Source: Tridacna crocea (taxonomy: Eukaryota > Mollusca > Bivalvia > Cardiida > Cardiidae). Taken from it: a stretch of 64,000 nucleotides of DNA. The notes under the pieces are model-generated. The model did not search any database and was not told where the DNA came from. It was given only the letters and a program-made list of their open reading frames with translations. The translations under genes and the position numbers were made by a program. Numbering within the stretch: position 1 is the first letter of the stretch; each line of letters begins with the position of its first letter. The DNA lies in the NCBI GenBank assembly GCA_943736015.1, contig OX031063.1:42114672-42178671 (forward strand). The letters run 5' to 3'. This document shows positions 56,201-60,819 of this stretch, piece by piece.

Positions 56201-58975
56201 GAAACTAACGGCACGGCCGATTTAGGTTGTTTATTTATCGCGTTTAGTGTGTAATCCATTTAAAAAATATGACACGTTCACTATTCGGGTATATACAGGA
56301 TTGGGAAAAATTGTCGGGTGGGAAGGGAAGTAACTTGTGGTGGTCAACGCGTCAGTAATGGTATTTGGCAAATGGTCTATTACCTCAATCTATAAATACT
56401 CATGAGCAATCAAATGGAGTAGCATGTAATCATAGGACCAACAAGCCATGGAACGAATTGGTTTTGGAACAAAAAAGCCCAAGGTCAGTTGGCAAATTTG
56501 TATCATTTCGGGAGAAGCTAGTTTCAATCAAAAATAAGTATCTCAACGATCGATAGCCTGGCCCAATGTATTTTTAATATGCCATTTCAAATTACATATT
56601 TGAGTGACACCGTAAAAGTCATTTGGTTGAGAAAAAATGAGTTTAACTGGGTTTATTTCCTTCGGTTTTGCACAAAATGGTTGAACTAAAACTCTACAAA
56701 GTTTGAGTACGCTGTCTCGGTATAGACTCGGTATAGACTCTAGAGAGTTTGGGTACGCTATGACAAAATGGATACGCTGGCATATGTAGAAATATGTATC
56801 ATATAGAAGATCTGCAAATCAAGATTTAAATTGAAATGTCGTCCTAGATAGCTGCAAATTATGAAGAAAATGGCAATATTCATGTATTTAAATTGAACTA
56901 CTTTAAGCCAAGTTTTATATTCTTGGGCTAAAGCCCGGGACCTTTCGGAGGTTGATTAATTTATCAGTGTCATTGACGACCGACTTTTTTGAAAAGGGCT
57001 GAGATTACACTTGAAATTACGTTTTTCAGCCAGTCTGGCTTTTTTTAGCTCACCTGAGCACAACGTGCTCAAGGGGAGCTTTTAGGATCACCCAGTGTCC
57101 GTCGTGCGTCATCAACAATTCTTTAACCATCAGCTCCTCCTGAACTGCTGGGCGGATTTGGACCAAACTTGGCTGGAATGTTCCTTGGGAGGTCCTCTTA
57201 AAAATTGTTCACAGAATTTGATTCCGTCAAAAACTCTGGTTGCCATGGCAACGAAATAGAATTTTTTAGGAAATTCTTTAAAAATCTTCTCTGATGAAAT
57301 CGCTGGCCGGATTTTGAAATAATTTCACAGATATGTTCCTTGGGTGACCCTTTTCAAAAATTGTTTGTGAAATTTTGATCCATCAAAAATCGTGGCTCTG
57401 GTGAATGGGGGCTTCTTGTACTATACAGAAATCAAGGAATTCTTTAAAAATCTTCTCCTCTGAAACCGCTGGTTGAATTTTGAAATAATTCCACAGATAT
57501 GTTCCTTGGGTGACCCTTTTCAAAAATTGTTCGTGAAATTTTGATCCGTCAAAAAATGTGGCTCTGGTGAATGGGGGCTACTTGCACTATACAGAAATGA
57601 AGGAATTTTTAAAAAATCTTCTTCTCTGAAACCTCTGGTCAGATTTTGAAATAATTTCACAGGGTTGTTCCTTGGGTGACCCTTTTCAAAAATTGTTCGC
57701 GAAATTTTGATTGGTCAAGAAACATGGCTCTGGTGAATGGGGGCTACTTGCACTATAGGGAAATGAGGAAATTCTTAAAAATTTTTCTTCTCTGAACCCG
57801 CTGGTCAGATTTTGAAATAATTTCTCAGGGATGTTCCTTGGGTGACCTTTTTCAAAAAGTGTGTGCGAAATTTAGATTGGTCAAGAAACATGGCTCTGGT
57901 GAATGGGGGCTACTTGCACCATATGGAAATGAAGAATTTCTTGAAAATTCTTCTTCTCTGAAACCCCTAGTCAGATTTTAAAATATTTTGACAGAGATGT
58001 TCCTTGGGTGATCCTTGCTCTTGTGAATGGGGGCTACTGGTGCTAAATGGACATGATGAAATTCTTGAAAATTCTCTTTCTCTGAAACCCCTGGTCAGAT
58101 TTTAAAAGAAATTTTCCGAAATGTTCCTTGGGTGACCCTTTTCAAAACTTGTTCGTAAATTTTGATCCATCAAGAAACATGGCTCTCGTGGATGGGGGAT
58201 ACTTGCTCTTATACAGAAATGAAGAATTCTTAAAAATTCTTCTTTTTGAAACTGATGGTCAGATTTCGAAATTAATTTCACAGGTGACCTTTTGAAAATT
58301 GCTTAGCAAAATTATAAATTTGGTTCCAATGTTTCAGTACCACAAAAAAAAAAAAAAAATAGGCTATGGTCATCTCAAAAATTCGGGTGAGCGATCCAGG
58401 GCCATCTTGGCCCTCTTGTTTGCGATAAAAGAGCATATAATCATTGCTTTGTCTGTTTGTATGTGGTTAGGACAGAGAAGTAGTAATGATATTCCAAAGC
58501 GTTTGAAGCATTTTCAAGCTACAAACATCCGGGTTATTCCGGCAAAATTTAAGCCGGAACTACTTGAACTCAATCTCTTTCTACTGCTGTGTACCTAAAC
58601 GCGATGGAATATTAGATTCACAGTACAAAATAAGATACATGGTTATCAAAATTCAATCTTGAGCTGATTGTGGTATTGTCTTCGACAAATACCACAAAAA
58701 TGGAATCGCTTGTCGTCAGACAGGCTGTTTTGCAAAAGCATTGATACCTTCATTTTACTGAAATATTGCAGATAAAATAAGCACAAACAAAGGATGAGAA
58801 AGGTCTTAAAGTTTTATAAAAATTTAATAATTATCCTTTTCTTTTCTTTTCAGAGAACGAGATATCATTCTTTTATGGATGCACTTTCCCAGAAAGGAAC
58901 ATGCTGGGATCTACACTGTGGTGGCTTGGAATGATAACATGAGGTCGAACTTGTCTGTGGAACTGGTAGTAAAAT
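17093..58975 (+). CDS. VEGFR/PDGFR-like receptor tyrosine kinase, extracellular Ig region (partial, 14 exons)
   Basis: Cell-surface receptor, ligand-binding part only. Fourteen exons join in frame (2631 nt, about 877 codons) using consensus splice sites. Domain order is D1-D2, D1-D2, D1-D2, D3, D4. Family assignment rests on three features: a D2 with cysteine pair, a YGP-D/E-DG turn and FDP-G strand like VEGFR D2; a D3 ending in DAGQYKC; and a D4 that lacks both Ig cysteines yet keeps W and AGIYTV, as in VEGFR, PDGFR and KIT. Known family members use D2-D3 for growth-factor binding and D4 for receptor-receptor contacts. Sequons (NXS/T) are frequent, as expected of an ectodomain. The signal-peptide exon is not identified; downstream Ig domains, membrane helix and kinase are outside the window. 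The kinase is therefore inferred, and a kinase-less paralogue cannot be excluded. Vertebrate VEGFRs have seven Ig domains with a single D1-D2; three tandem copies are unusual. Confidence 0.87.
17393..17649. mobile_element. Mutator-like MITE with 9-bp target duplication
   Basis: 257 bp with long inverted ends beginning CATCCTCGGATACC at both sides (about 60 bp, imperfect beyond that), GC-richer than its surroundings. Flanked exactly by TATACTGGT at 17384-17392 and 17650-17658. A 9-bp duplication with long inverted ends fits Mutator-like elements. It lies in the intron between D1 halves of unit 1. Confidence 0.88.
18226..18454 (-). mobile_element. TTAA MITE
   Basis: Both TTAA ends, with the CACTCAAACTGTGGAATTG variant of arm B. 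A worn, shuffled cluster precedes it at 17785-18130. Confidence 0.84.
18541..18772. mobile_element. Chimeric TTAA MITE with two standard B arms
   Basis: GCAGACGACAAAATAAAAG on the left and TTTTGTTGTCTGCAAATG on the right, so it folds almost end to end. The hairpin is shortened to one side. Confidence 0.8.
18825..18930 (+). mobile_element. tRNA-like SINE head fragment
   Basis: Contains CTCGAGGGTTTGGACTCTAT, B-box-like, after CTCTAGCCA. Short and diverged. Confidence 0.35.
18937..19170 (-). mobile_element. TTAA MITE
   Basis: Both TTAA ends; hairpin loop has a small duplication (CTACCAGTACCAGC). Confidence 0.86.
19924..20101 (+). CDS. Exon 2 seen: D1 second half, unit 1
   Basis: Phase 0 to phase 1, after a T-rich tract ending CAG; donor GTATGG. 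Starts GPDF and carries NYTGLYIC, the F-strand Y-x-C of an Ig fold, followed by an NSS sequon and VYVYAS. With exon 1 it completes one V/I-type Ig domain. The intron between the two halves contains a Mutator-like MITE and several TTAA MITEs. Confidence 0.93.
20169..20269. mobile_element. Small fold-back element, second copy
   Basis: ATTTATTTCATTGAGTGAAC and its near inverse GTTCAACCAGTGAGATAAAT; as at 12007. Confidence 0.7.
20341..20560. mobile_element. TTAA MITE subfamily 2, third copy
   Basis: Right arm is the inverse of the ACTCCATAGATACTCATTT arm; left arm distinct. TTAA at both ends. Confidence 0.8.
20930..21070 (+). mobile_element. Possible SINE fragment
   Basis: TCTTAGGGCAAGACACTTCA resembles a conserved central motif common in SINEs. 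Boundaries unclear. Confidence 0.35.
21708..21936 (-). mobile_element. TTAA MITE abutting receptor exon 3
   Basis: Complete, near-perfect hairpin. The right TTAA is 23 nt from the exon at 21960, so the element supplies much of the upstream intron end. Half copies precede it at 21060-21215 and 21330-21440. Confidence 0.9.
21960..22265 (+). CDS. Exon 3 seen: D2, unit 1
   Basis: Single-exon Ig domain, phase 1 to phase 1, about 102 residues. Starts DPNEPFVD; the first cysteine is in FPCRTS (about residue 33) and the second in GVFAC (about residue 82). Between them are VVFTSYG, YGPDDGITFDP and GVIVD, the VEGFR-type D2 strand and turn pattern. There is an NLT sequon before the first cysteine. Only 23 nt separate the acceptor from the end of a TTAA MITE at 21936. 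Confidence 0.95.
22405..22633 (-). mobile_element. MITE with ATAA instead of TTAA at both ends
   Basis: Complete copy. The four bases at both junctions read ATAA (22405-22408 and 22630-22633). Confidence 0.85.
22670..22805. repeat. Composite inverted repeat
   Basis: TACTCATTAGAATCATCTCT is repeated inverted as AGAGATGATTCTAATGAGTA, with a direct duplication of TATGAGCACCCACAATAG between them. Confidence 0.75.
23100..23290 (+). CDS. Exon 4 seen: D1 first half, unit 2
   Basis: Phase 1 entry (CTGTTACAG then TT) and phase 0 exit at GTGAGT. It is 36 nt longer than the unit 1 and unit 3 counterparts, the extra being a linker after VPPEF. Keeps KGDTLNISC and LEW with QQGPNEY, but lacks YDMADK. An NIS sequon overlaps the cysteine strand. 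The opening VPP resembles the D3 exon at 36654. Confidence 0.93.
23521..24840 (+). mobile_element. SINE split by a larger insertion
   Basis: tRNA-like head (GGTAGCTCAGTCGGTATGG; GGTTTGATCCCTGGC) at 23521-23610. The matching body (GATTCATTCCTGTCCCATCA onward) resumes only at about 24608. Confidence 0.65.
23612..24600 (+). mobile_element. Tandem-repeat element inserted in the SINE
   Basis: Starts near TTTCGAAGGGAGCATAATTA, has a GTCCGTCC-rich stretch, internal repeats around AGAAAAAGGGGGCTTCAT, and ends near GACGGCTCTTGTCTT. The organisation resembles the Helentron-like elements further right, with a different sequence. Confidence 0.5.
25210..25690. other. No gene; repeat remnants
   Basis: Worn MITE hairpin near 25240-25320 and an AGATCAAAGTTCAGATTGCA palindrome at 25535-25605. 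Confidence 0.5.
25691..25919 (+). mobile_element. TTAA MITE
   Basis: Complete and close to the family consensus; a worn relative lies at 24989-25207. Confidence 0.9.
26251..26428 (+). CDS. Exon 5 seen: D1 second half, unit 2
   Basis: Phase 0 (TTATTCCTAG) to phase 1 (GTAAGT). Starts ILEFEKRRF instead of GPDF; ISHLTVDSIQYDYTGYYIC carries the second Ig cysteine, and it ends AYIYAT. The SHL---IQYDYTG block is shared with unit 3 rather than unit 1, so unit 2 is not uniformly distant. The intron before it holds a SINE interrupted by a larger repeat. Confidence 0.93.
26810..27029 (+). mobile_element. TTAA MITE
   Basis: Both TTAA ends; arm B slightly diverged. It lies 200 nt before exon 6. Confidence 0.86.
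27232..27546 (+). CDS. Exon 6 seen: D2, unit 2, with extra cysteines
   Basis: Phase 1 to phase 1, about 105 residues. Starts DPDNPFVD and has IPCRTS (Cys ~31), YGPEDGITFDP and GYYKC (Cys ~81), so the D2 fold is intact. In place of FTSY it reads FACVCDKGE, adding cysteines at about 44 and 46 on the strand/loop before the YGP turn. This is the most diverged of the three D2 copies in the region where family D2 domains contact ligand. Confidence 0.94.
27850..28012 (+). mobile_element. TTAA MITE, short
   Basis: Arm B deleted, leaving 163 bp. Shares its right TTAA with the next copy. Confidence 0.83.
28009..28237 (+). mobile_element. TTAA MITE
   Basis: Complete; hairpin uses GTTGGAAAAG/CTTTTCCAAC, a compensated pair of changes. 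Confidence 0.88.
28908..29135 (+). mobile_element. TTAA MITE, array member 1
   Basis: First of three head-to-tail copies; closest to the 11363 and 29664 type. Confidence 0.9.
29132..29360 (+). mobile_element. TTAA MITE, array member 2
   Basis: Middle copy; both TTAAs are shared with neighbours. Different subtype from member 1 (CACTATGGGAAAAGG stem). Confidence 0.9.
29357..29584 (+). mobile_element. TTAA MITE, array member 3
   Basis: Older copy of the TTTACCAAACAATCTCTGG type; ends at 29584. Confidence 0.87.
29664..29902 (+). mobile_element. TTAA MITE upstream of exon 7
   Basis: Complete, with a short local duplication (TTTTATATGTTTTATACCC) beside the hairpin. Ends 63 nt before the exon at 29966. 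Confidence 0.88.
29966..30120 (+). CDS. Exon 7 seen: D1 first half, unit 3
   Basis: Phase 1 to phase 0 (GTAAGT), the same length as exon 1 (155 nt). Contains LYDMADKVV, KKGDTLEISCFGQ and SWVVKQG with an NVS sequon. High similarity to exon 1 over the whole length shows direct kinship of the two units. It lies 63 nt after a TTAA MITE (29664-29902). Confidence 0.94.
30300..31959 (+). mobile_element. Helentron-like element with 145-bp tandem repeats
   Basis: Left end TAGCTCATCTGAGC with palindrome GAGCATGAAGTGCTC. Then about ten degenerate units (CTAGAGGCCACATTTTCAG; GGTCACTAGGTCAAA), spaced 145 bp where regular. Right end CAGGTGAGC, hairpin AGGGCCATCATGGCCCT, CTTGTTT. Short inverted subterminal motifs, tandem repeats and a 3' hairpin suggest a non-autonomous Helentron relative. 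It is inserted in the T-run of a MITE hairpin and fills the D1 intron of unit 3. Confidence 0.7.
31985..32165 (+). CDS. Exon 8 seen: D1 second half, unit 3
   Basis: Phase 0 to phase 1; the acceptor follows a T-run and the donor is GTTTGT. Starts GPDF as in unit 1; IQYDYTGLYIC carries the second cysteine; ends VYVFAK. One codon longer than its two counterparts. The intron before it is almost filled by a 1.66-kb tandem-repeat element (30300-31959); a MITE starts 49 nt after the donor. Confidence 0.94.
32215..32444 (-). mobile_element. TTAA MITE downstream of exon 8
   Basis: Both TTAA ends; starts 49 nt after the exon 8 donor. Confidence 0.86.
32949..34645. mobile_element. 1.7-kb TIR element flanked by TA
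   Basis: Perfect 13-bp inverted ends CATGGATCCGTGG and CCACGGATCCATG, with TA directly outside each. The flanks rejoin as a MITE arm (CTTGTCCAAA then TTGAAAGCATTTGC), marking it as an insertion. A worn MITE lies inside at 33705-33925. No transposase-like frame is visible. A TA target suggests a Tc1/mariner-type element. Confidence 0.7.
34646..34833 (-). mobile_element. TTAA MITE, right part of interrupted copy
   Basis: Continues arm B from the other side of the 1.7-kb insertion and includes the hairpin and right TTAA. A further MITE-type end lies at 34955, 38 nt before exon 9. Confidence 0.7.
34994..35305 (+). CDS. Exon 9 seen: D2, unit 3
   Basis: Phase 1 to phase 1, about 104 residues. Starts DPENPFVD; FPCRTSSPEY, FTSYHNPP, YGPDDGVTFDP and GIFAC give the complete D2 signature, and an NIT sequon follows. 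It ends TFMRTWQTQ, like the WQT ending of unit 1. If all exons are used, this is the D2 next to D3 and thus the copy in the position of the canonical ligand-binding D2. The acceptor lies 38 nt after a MITE-type end at 34955. Confidence 0.95.
35600..36183 (+). mobile_element. Worn 145-bp-repeat element
   Basis: Three to four diverged units (CTAGAGGCCACAATTTTAAG) ending AAAGCTCAGGTGAGCAACTT. The terminal GGCC hairpin is lost. Confidence 0.6.
36183..36620 (+). mobile_element. TTAA MITE split at its hairpin loop
   Basis: Left part ends GAAAATGCTG, right part resumes TCAGCATGTTCTC after the nested copy. Worn. Confidence 0.7.
36269..36495 (-). mobile_element. TTAA MITE nested in a hairpin loop
   Basis: Complete copy with both TTAA ends, sitting exactly at the loop of the host MITE. 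Confidence 0.87.
36654..36808 (+). CDS. Exon 10 seen: D3 first half
   Basis: Chosen acceptor is GTACTTTCAG at 36653, which gives phase 1 entry and VPPKF-type start matching the other units. An upstream AG at 36617 would not keep that phase. Encodes FNLSC (first cysteine, NLS sequon) and LKWSHIRAG (tryptophan). Leaves in phase 0 at GTAAGT, directly followed by a GATG microsatellite. Confidence 0.9.
36817..36870 (+). repeat. GATG/GAAC microsatellite
   Basis: (GATG)n turning into (CGAA)n and (TGAA)n, starting within about 10 nt of the exon 10 donor. Confidence 0.95.
37759..38243 (+). mobile_element. Retroposon with (CATT)n tail and 10-bp target duplication
   Basis: Flanked by GTTTATGATC at 37749-37758 and 38244-38253 and ending in (CATT)3. 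Tail plus duplication indicate target-primed retrotransposition. No tRNA head seen; it may be the 3' end of a LINE or a SINE using that end. In the intron before the microexon. Confidence 0.78.
38381..38680 (+). mobile_element. 5' fragment of a Helentron-like element
   Basis: TAGCTGATCTGGGTATGAAG and GTGCTCAGGGTGAGC left end, then one or two 145-bp-type units. The right end is not found. Confidence 0.55.
38969..38995 (+). CDS. Microexon (27 nt) inside D3
   Basis: Nine codons, EVDLLPQPL, phase 0 on both sides, between a strong acceptor (pyrimidine tract then TCTGACAG) and donor GTAAGA. Inclusion or skipping keeps the frame between exons 10 and 12. It would sit in the loop after the D3 tryptophan. 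Too short for homology alone; support comes from the splice sites and frame. Confidence 0.7.
39070..39287 (-). mobile_element. TTAA MITE, ends worn
   Basis: Hairpin GTTGGAAAAGGAGAAAATG with matching arm; both TTAAs mutated. It lies 75 nt after the microexon. Confidence 0.78.
39480..39849. mobile_element. Two worn TTAA MITEs joined at a TTAA
   Basis: A + copy to 39649 (left part lost) and a - copy 39646-39849 meet arm B to arm B at the shared TTAA. Confidence 0.72.
39862..40138 (+). mobile_element. SINE, worn tRNA head
   Basis: GGCACCTCAGTCTGTATTGC head remnant and the same body as at 8451 (GAAAAGCAGCCAATTTCTCT, GGGAAAGCATAGATAGTTGC). Confidence 0.6.
40137..40357 (-). mobile_element. TTAA MITE upstream of exon 12
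   Basis: Left TTAA intact, right end TTAG; hairpin complete. It lies 53 nt before the exon. Confidence 0.82.
40411..40588 (+). CDS. Exon 12 seen: D3 second half
   Basis: Phase 0 to phase 1. SARISITQPFEV leads into RSDLEIRGVNLQDAGQYKC, the D-x-G-x-Y-x-C signature of an Ig domain, then SVTLHVL. A second possible acceptor (TTCAG) lies 5 nt downstream but shifts the frame. It is followed by a 7.3-kb intron with nested transposons. Confidence 0.93.
40634..42692 (+). mobile_element. Second Helentron-like family, split by an insertion
   Basis: Left end TAGCTCTACTGGCTGAAAG, a GTCCGTCC-rich stretch, and four or five tandem units (GATAAAGTCTTCATTT; CTTGCAGAGTTTGTTTATC). Interrupted at 41440. The right end lies at 42645-42692: GCCAGTAGAGC, hairpin AGGCCCTTCAGGGCCT, then TCTAGTTTTT. 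Subterminal GCTCTACTGGC/GCCAGTAGAGC are inverse to each other. Confidence 0.68.
41441..42597 (+). mobile_element. Helentron-like element, 166-bp-repeat type, nested
   Basis: TAGCTCACCTGACC left end, several 166-bp-type units (TGGCTCTGGTGAATGGGGGC), right end AGGTGAGTGAACC plus GGCC hairpin plus CTCTTGTTT. Inserted after a T-run of the host element. Confidence 0.72.
42795..43271 (-). mobile_element. TTAA MITE interrupted by another MITE
   Basis: Outer TTAAs at 42795 and 43268. Arm B stops at GGTCCAAA and resumes after 43065 with GCAGACAACAAATG. Confidence 0.82.
42836..43065 (+). mobile_element. TTAA MITE nested in an opposite-strand MITE
   Basis: Complete, TTAA at 42836-42839 and 43062-43065. 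Confidence 0.87.
43288..47023. mobile_element. 3.7-kb segment with 23-bp inverted ends
   Basis: CATAGCCAACTTTCGCGGACATG at 43288-43310 is matched, inverted, at 47001-47023 with two mismatches. Inside: worn MITEs near 44190-44370 and 44735-44941, a short repeat of AGTGCATTTGG near 46270-46520, and otherwise unique AT-rich sequence. No transposase seen and no clear target duplication. Confidence 0.5.
47499..47592 (+). repeat. G-rich low-complexity tract
   Basis: Run of about 14 G, then GGGCAGGCAGGC-type repeats. The high GC is exceptional in this window. Confidence 0.9.
47611..47839 (-). mobile_element. TTAA MITE abutting exon 13
   Basis: Both TTAA ends; hairpin worn. It ends 30 nt before the D4 exon at 47870. 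Confidence 0.8.
47870..48047 (+). CDS. Exon 13 seen: D4 first half (cysteine-less)
   Basis: Phase 1 to phase 2 (CA then GTAAGT). Starts DPDRTFVY; the B strand reads PEIRFIIDV where a cysteine would stand in a normal Ig domain, and PEFYWLKDSRNIT has the core tryptophan and a sequon. Loss of the D4 disulfide is a hallmark of VEGFR/PDGFR/KIT receptors. A TTAA MITE ends 30 nt before the acceptor side. Confidence 0.9.
48084..49003 (+). mobile_element. 145-bp-repeat Helentron-like element carrying a MITE
   Basis: Starts TAGCTTAGCATGG, has units with CTAGAGGCCACATTT, and ends CTCAGGTGAGCAACTT plus ATGGCCCTGCTGTTT. The MITE at 48690-48905 is inserted in it. Confidence 0.65.
48690..48905 (+). mobile_element. 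TTAA MITE inside the element
   Basis: Both TTAA ends; left half of hairpin shortened. Confidence 0.8.
49163..49393 (+). mobile_element. TTAA MITE
   Basis: Complete, both TTAA ends. Confidence 0.87.
49394..49959. other. No gene recognised (intron)
   Basis: AT-rich intronic sequence with short A-runs and a GGCTACGTAGCC palindrome at 49541. Confidence 0.45.
49960..50187 (+). mobile_element. TTAA MITE, last good copy
   Basis: Hairpin near perfect; both TTAAs mutated. To the right only fragments remain (51460-51860, 51880-52080, 54411-54540). Confidence 0.83.
50260..50529 (+). repeat. 135-bp tandem duplication
   Basis: Two adjacent copies (50260-50394 and 50395-50529) starting CAATAGTTTGAAAGAAACAT, differing at only about two positions, so recent. 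Confidence 0.95.
50530..52095. other. No gene; intronic sequence and MITE remnants
   Basis: Includes a C-run at about 51567-51582 followed by a short CA repeat, and two worn MITEs after 51460. Confidence 0.45.
52100..52240 (+). repeat. GGGAAAA-rich repeat starting CAGGGTTCCCAC
   Basis: Series of CGGGAAAA units. A similar CTGGAAAAAGT series ends in the inverse GTGGGAACCCTG at 54895-55013. Two copies of one family, or the two ends of one element. Confidence 0.55.
52250..53020. other. Unique intronic sequence, not assigned
   Basis: CpG-richer to about 52560. An open frame at 52616 has no family signature and no splice sites in phase with the receptor. Confidence 0.35.
53026..54626 (+). mobile_element. 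Helentron-like element, third repeat type
   Basis: TAGCTCACCTGAGC left end with GAGCACAAAGTGCTC palindrome. Units contain TGATGCCCCTGGGGTTCAA-like and GAGCTTTGATATTTGGT-like motifs. Right end carries the hairpin AGGACCATCATGGTCCT then ATTGTT. The hairpin stem has changed GGGCC to GGACC on both arms. Confidence 0.65.
54627..57040. other. Intronic, mostly unique
   Basis: Contains the 54895-55013 repeat end and an AGATCTAGGATCAGACTGCA palindrome near 55960. A CpG-rich stretch lies at about 56070-56350. No exon with receptor-like sequence found. Confidence 0.45.
57046..58421 (+). mobile_element. Helentron-like element, 166-bp-repeat type
   Basis: Left end TAGCTCACCTGAGC with GAGCACAACGTGCTC palindrome and a GTCCGTCGTGCGTC stretch. 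Units spaced 166 bp (TGGCTC at 57559, 57725, 57891). An A-run, then GGGTGAGCGATCC, hairpin AGGGCCATCTTGGCCCT, and CTTGTT. Clean full-length copy. Confidence 0.75.
58422..58853. other. Intron end before exon 14
   Basis: No repeat recognised; pyrimidine-rich tract immediately before the acceptor. Confidence 0.5.
58854..58975 (+). CDS. Exon 14 seen: D4 second half (cysteine-less)
   Basis: Acceptor after CTTTTCTTTTCAG, completing a codon in phase 2. Encodes ERDIILLWMHFPRKEHAGIYTVVAWN with Y-T-V where Y-x-C would be, then a NLS sequon and VELVVK. The donor is either GTAGGT (used here, phase 1 like the other domain borders) or GTAAAC 4 nt later. It is 10.8 kb from exon 13; the next exon is outside the window. 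Confidence 0.88.
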
Positions 58976-59129
58976 GTAGGTAAACTTAAATATCTGGCAA
59001 CATACAAAAAGAGGCATACAGACTTTCGCGTAAAATGCCATCTCGCATCAGCTTGCGCAGTCCATGCAGGCAAATCTATATGACATTTTCCATATTAATG
59101 TAATTTCCTATTTTGTGCAAGTCTACTGT

Positions 59130-60819
59130 AGCACAGAATCTAATGTAACCATAAAGTGCAGTCTTGGATTAGTCTGCATGGAGGAGAAGCGTATAGAATA
59201 AGATCCATAACCTTGTCCTCCCTACAGTTGGAAATAGGTTGTTTTTCATGTTAGATTTTTGTCTAGAACATAATTTCTGAAGTATGAAAGCTATTGGCTT
59301 CAAACTTCATGTCGTCGGTTTACTTCCAAAACCTGATAACTACAGCTTGTTTCAAGCTGTAGTTACGAGGTTTTCAAAGTAAACCTGAAATATACAGATG
59401 GATCACATGGAGGGGAAGTGGAGTGCACAAGATCCATAAAATTATCTGTATTGTTTTTAGCTCAACTGAGCACAACGTGCTCAAGGGGAGCTTTTAGGAT
59501 CACCCGGTGTCCGTCATGCGTCGGTGCGTCGTGCGTCGTCAACAATTCTTCAAACATCAACTCCTCCTAAACCGCTGGGCGGATTTGGACCAAACTTGGC
59601 TGGAATGTTCCTTGGGAGGTCCTCTTTAAAAATTGTTCACAGAATTTGATTCCGTCAAAAACTCTGGTTGCCATGGCAACAAAATGGAATTTTTTAGAAA
59701 ATTCTTTAGAAATCTTCTTCTCTAAAACCGCTGGCCAGATTTTAACATAATTTCACAGAGATGTTCCTTGGGTGACCCTTTTCAAAAAGTGTCCGCGAAA
59801 TTTTGATCCGTCAAGAAACATGGCTCTGGTGAATGGGTGCTTCTTGCACTATACAGAAATGAAGAAATTTGTAAAAATTCTTCTTCTCAGAAACAGCTGG
59901 CCAGATTTTAAAATAATTTCACAGAGATGTTCCTTGGATGACCCTTTCCAAAAATTGTTCGTGAAATTTTGATAGGTCAAGAAACCTGGCTCTGGGGAAT
60001 GGGGGCTACTTGTGCAATAGGGAAATGAAGAAATTCTTAAAAATTCTTTTTCTTTTGAACGGCTGGTCAGATTTTGAAATAATTTCACAGAGATGTTCCT
60101 TGGGTGACCCTTTTCAAAAATTGTTCGTGAAATTTTGATTCATCAAGAAACATGGCTCTGGTGAATGGGGGCTCCTTTCACTTTAGGGCAATGAAGAAAT
60201 TCTTAAAAATTCTTCTTCTCTGAAATTGCTTGTCAGATTTTGGAAAATTTTCACAGAGATATTCCTTGGGTGACCCTTTTCAAAAAGTGTTTGTGAAAGT
60301 TTGATTTGTCGAGAAACATTGCTCTGGTGAATGGGGGCTACTTGCACTACATGTATATGGAAATGAAGAAATTCTTGAAAATTCTTCTTCTCAGAAACTG
60401 CTGGTCAGATTTTGAAAGGACTTTTACAAGTGACCTTTTAAAAATTACTTGTCAAAATGATGATTTTGTTTCCAGTGTTTCAATACCTTCAAAAAAAAAA
60501 GGCTAAGGTCCTCTCAAAAATTCAGGTGAGCGATCCAGGGCCATTTTGGCACTCTTGTTTAGAGTTATTGCCCTTTGTTATTTTATTTGTTGGATTTTAA
60601 TCCAAAGTATATCTTCCAAACTTTGGAAGCCATCAGTTTCTGAATGCATATGCTGGTAGGTCACATTGAGGAAAAGTGCAGTGACTATGATCCATAACTC
60701 AAAGTATAAAAGATATTGACTTGAAACTGCAAATTGAGATAGTCACATTGAGGACAAGACTACAGGTCACAAGATCAATAACTCTTGGTTTTTTGCATTT
60801 TTTGAGTTTTTGCCCTTTT
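59130..60819 (+). mobile_element. Interspersed repeat interrupted by 59458-60560
   Basis: Units with GGTCACATTGAGGAAAAGTG and GATCCATAACTC. The left part stops at TTGTTTT and resumes after 60560 with AGAGTTATTGCCCTTTG. Runs into the next insertion at 60820. Confidence 0.5.
59458..60560 (+). mobile_element. Helentron-like element, 166-bp-repeat type
   Basis: Full-length copy with TAGCTCAACTGAGC left end and CAGGTGAGCGATCC, GGGCCATTTTGGCACT, CTTGTTT right end. The hairpin is slightly broken. Confidence 0.72.

Noticed and set aside
56365-56556. Possible reverse-transcriptase tail (PWNEL and a later FREKL resemble the end of some LINE ORFs)
   Set aside because: Similarity is limited to a few residues, with no upstream reverse transcriptase or retroelement structure.
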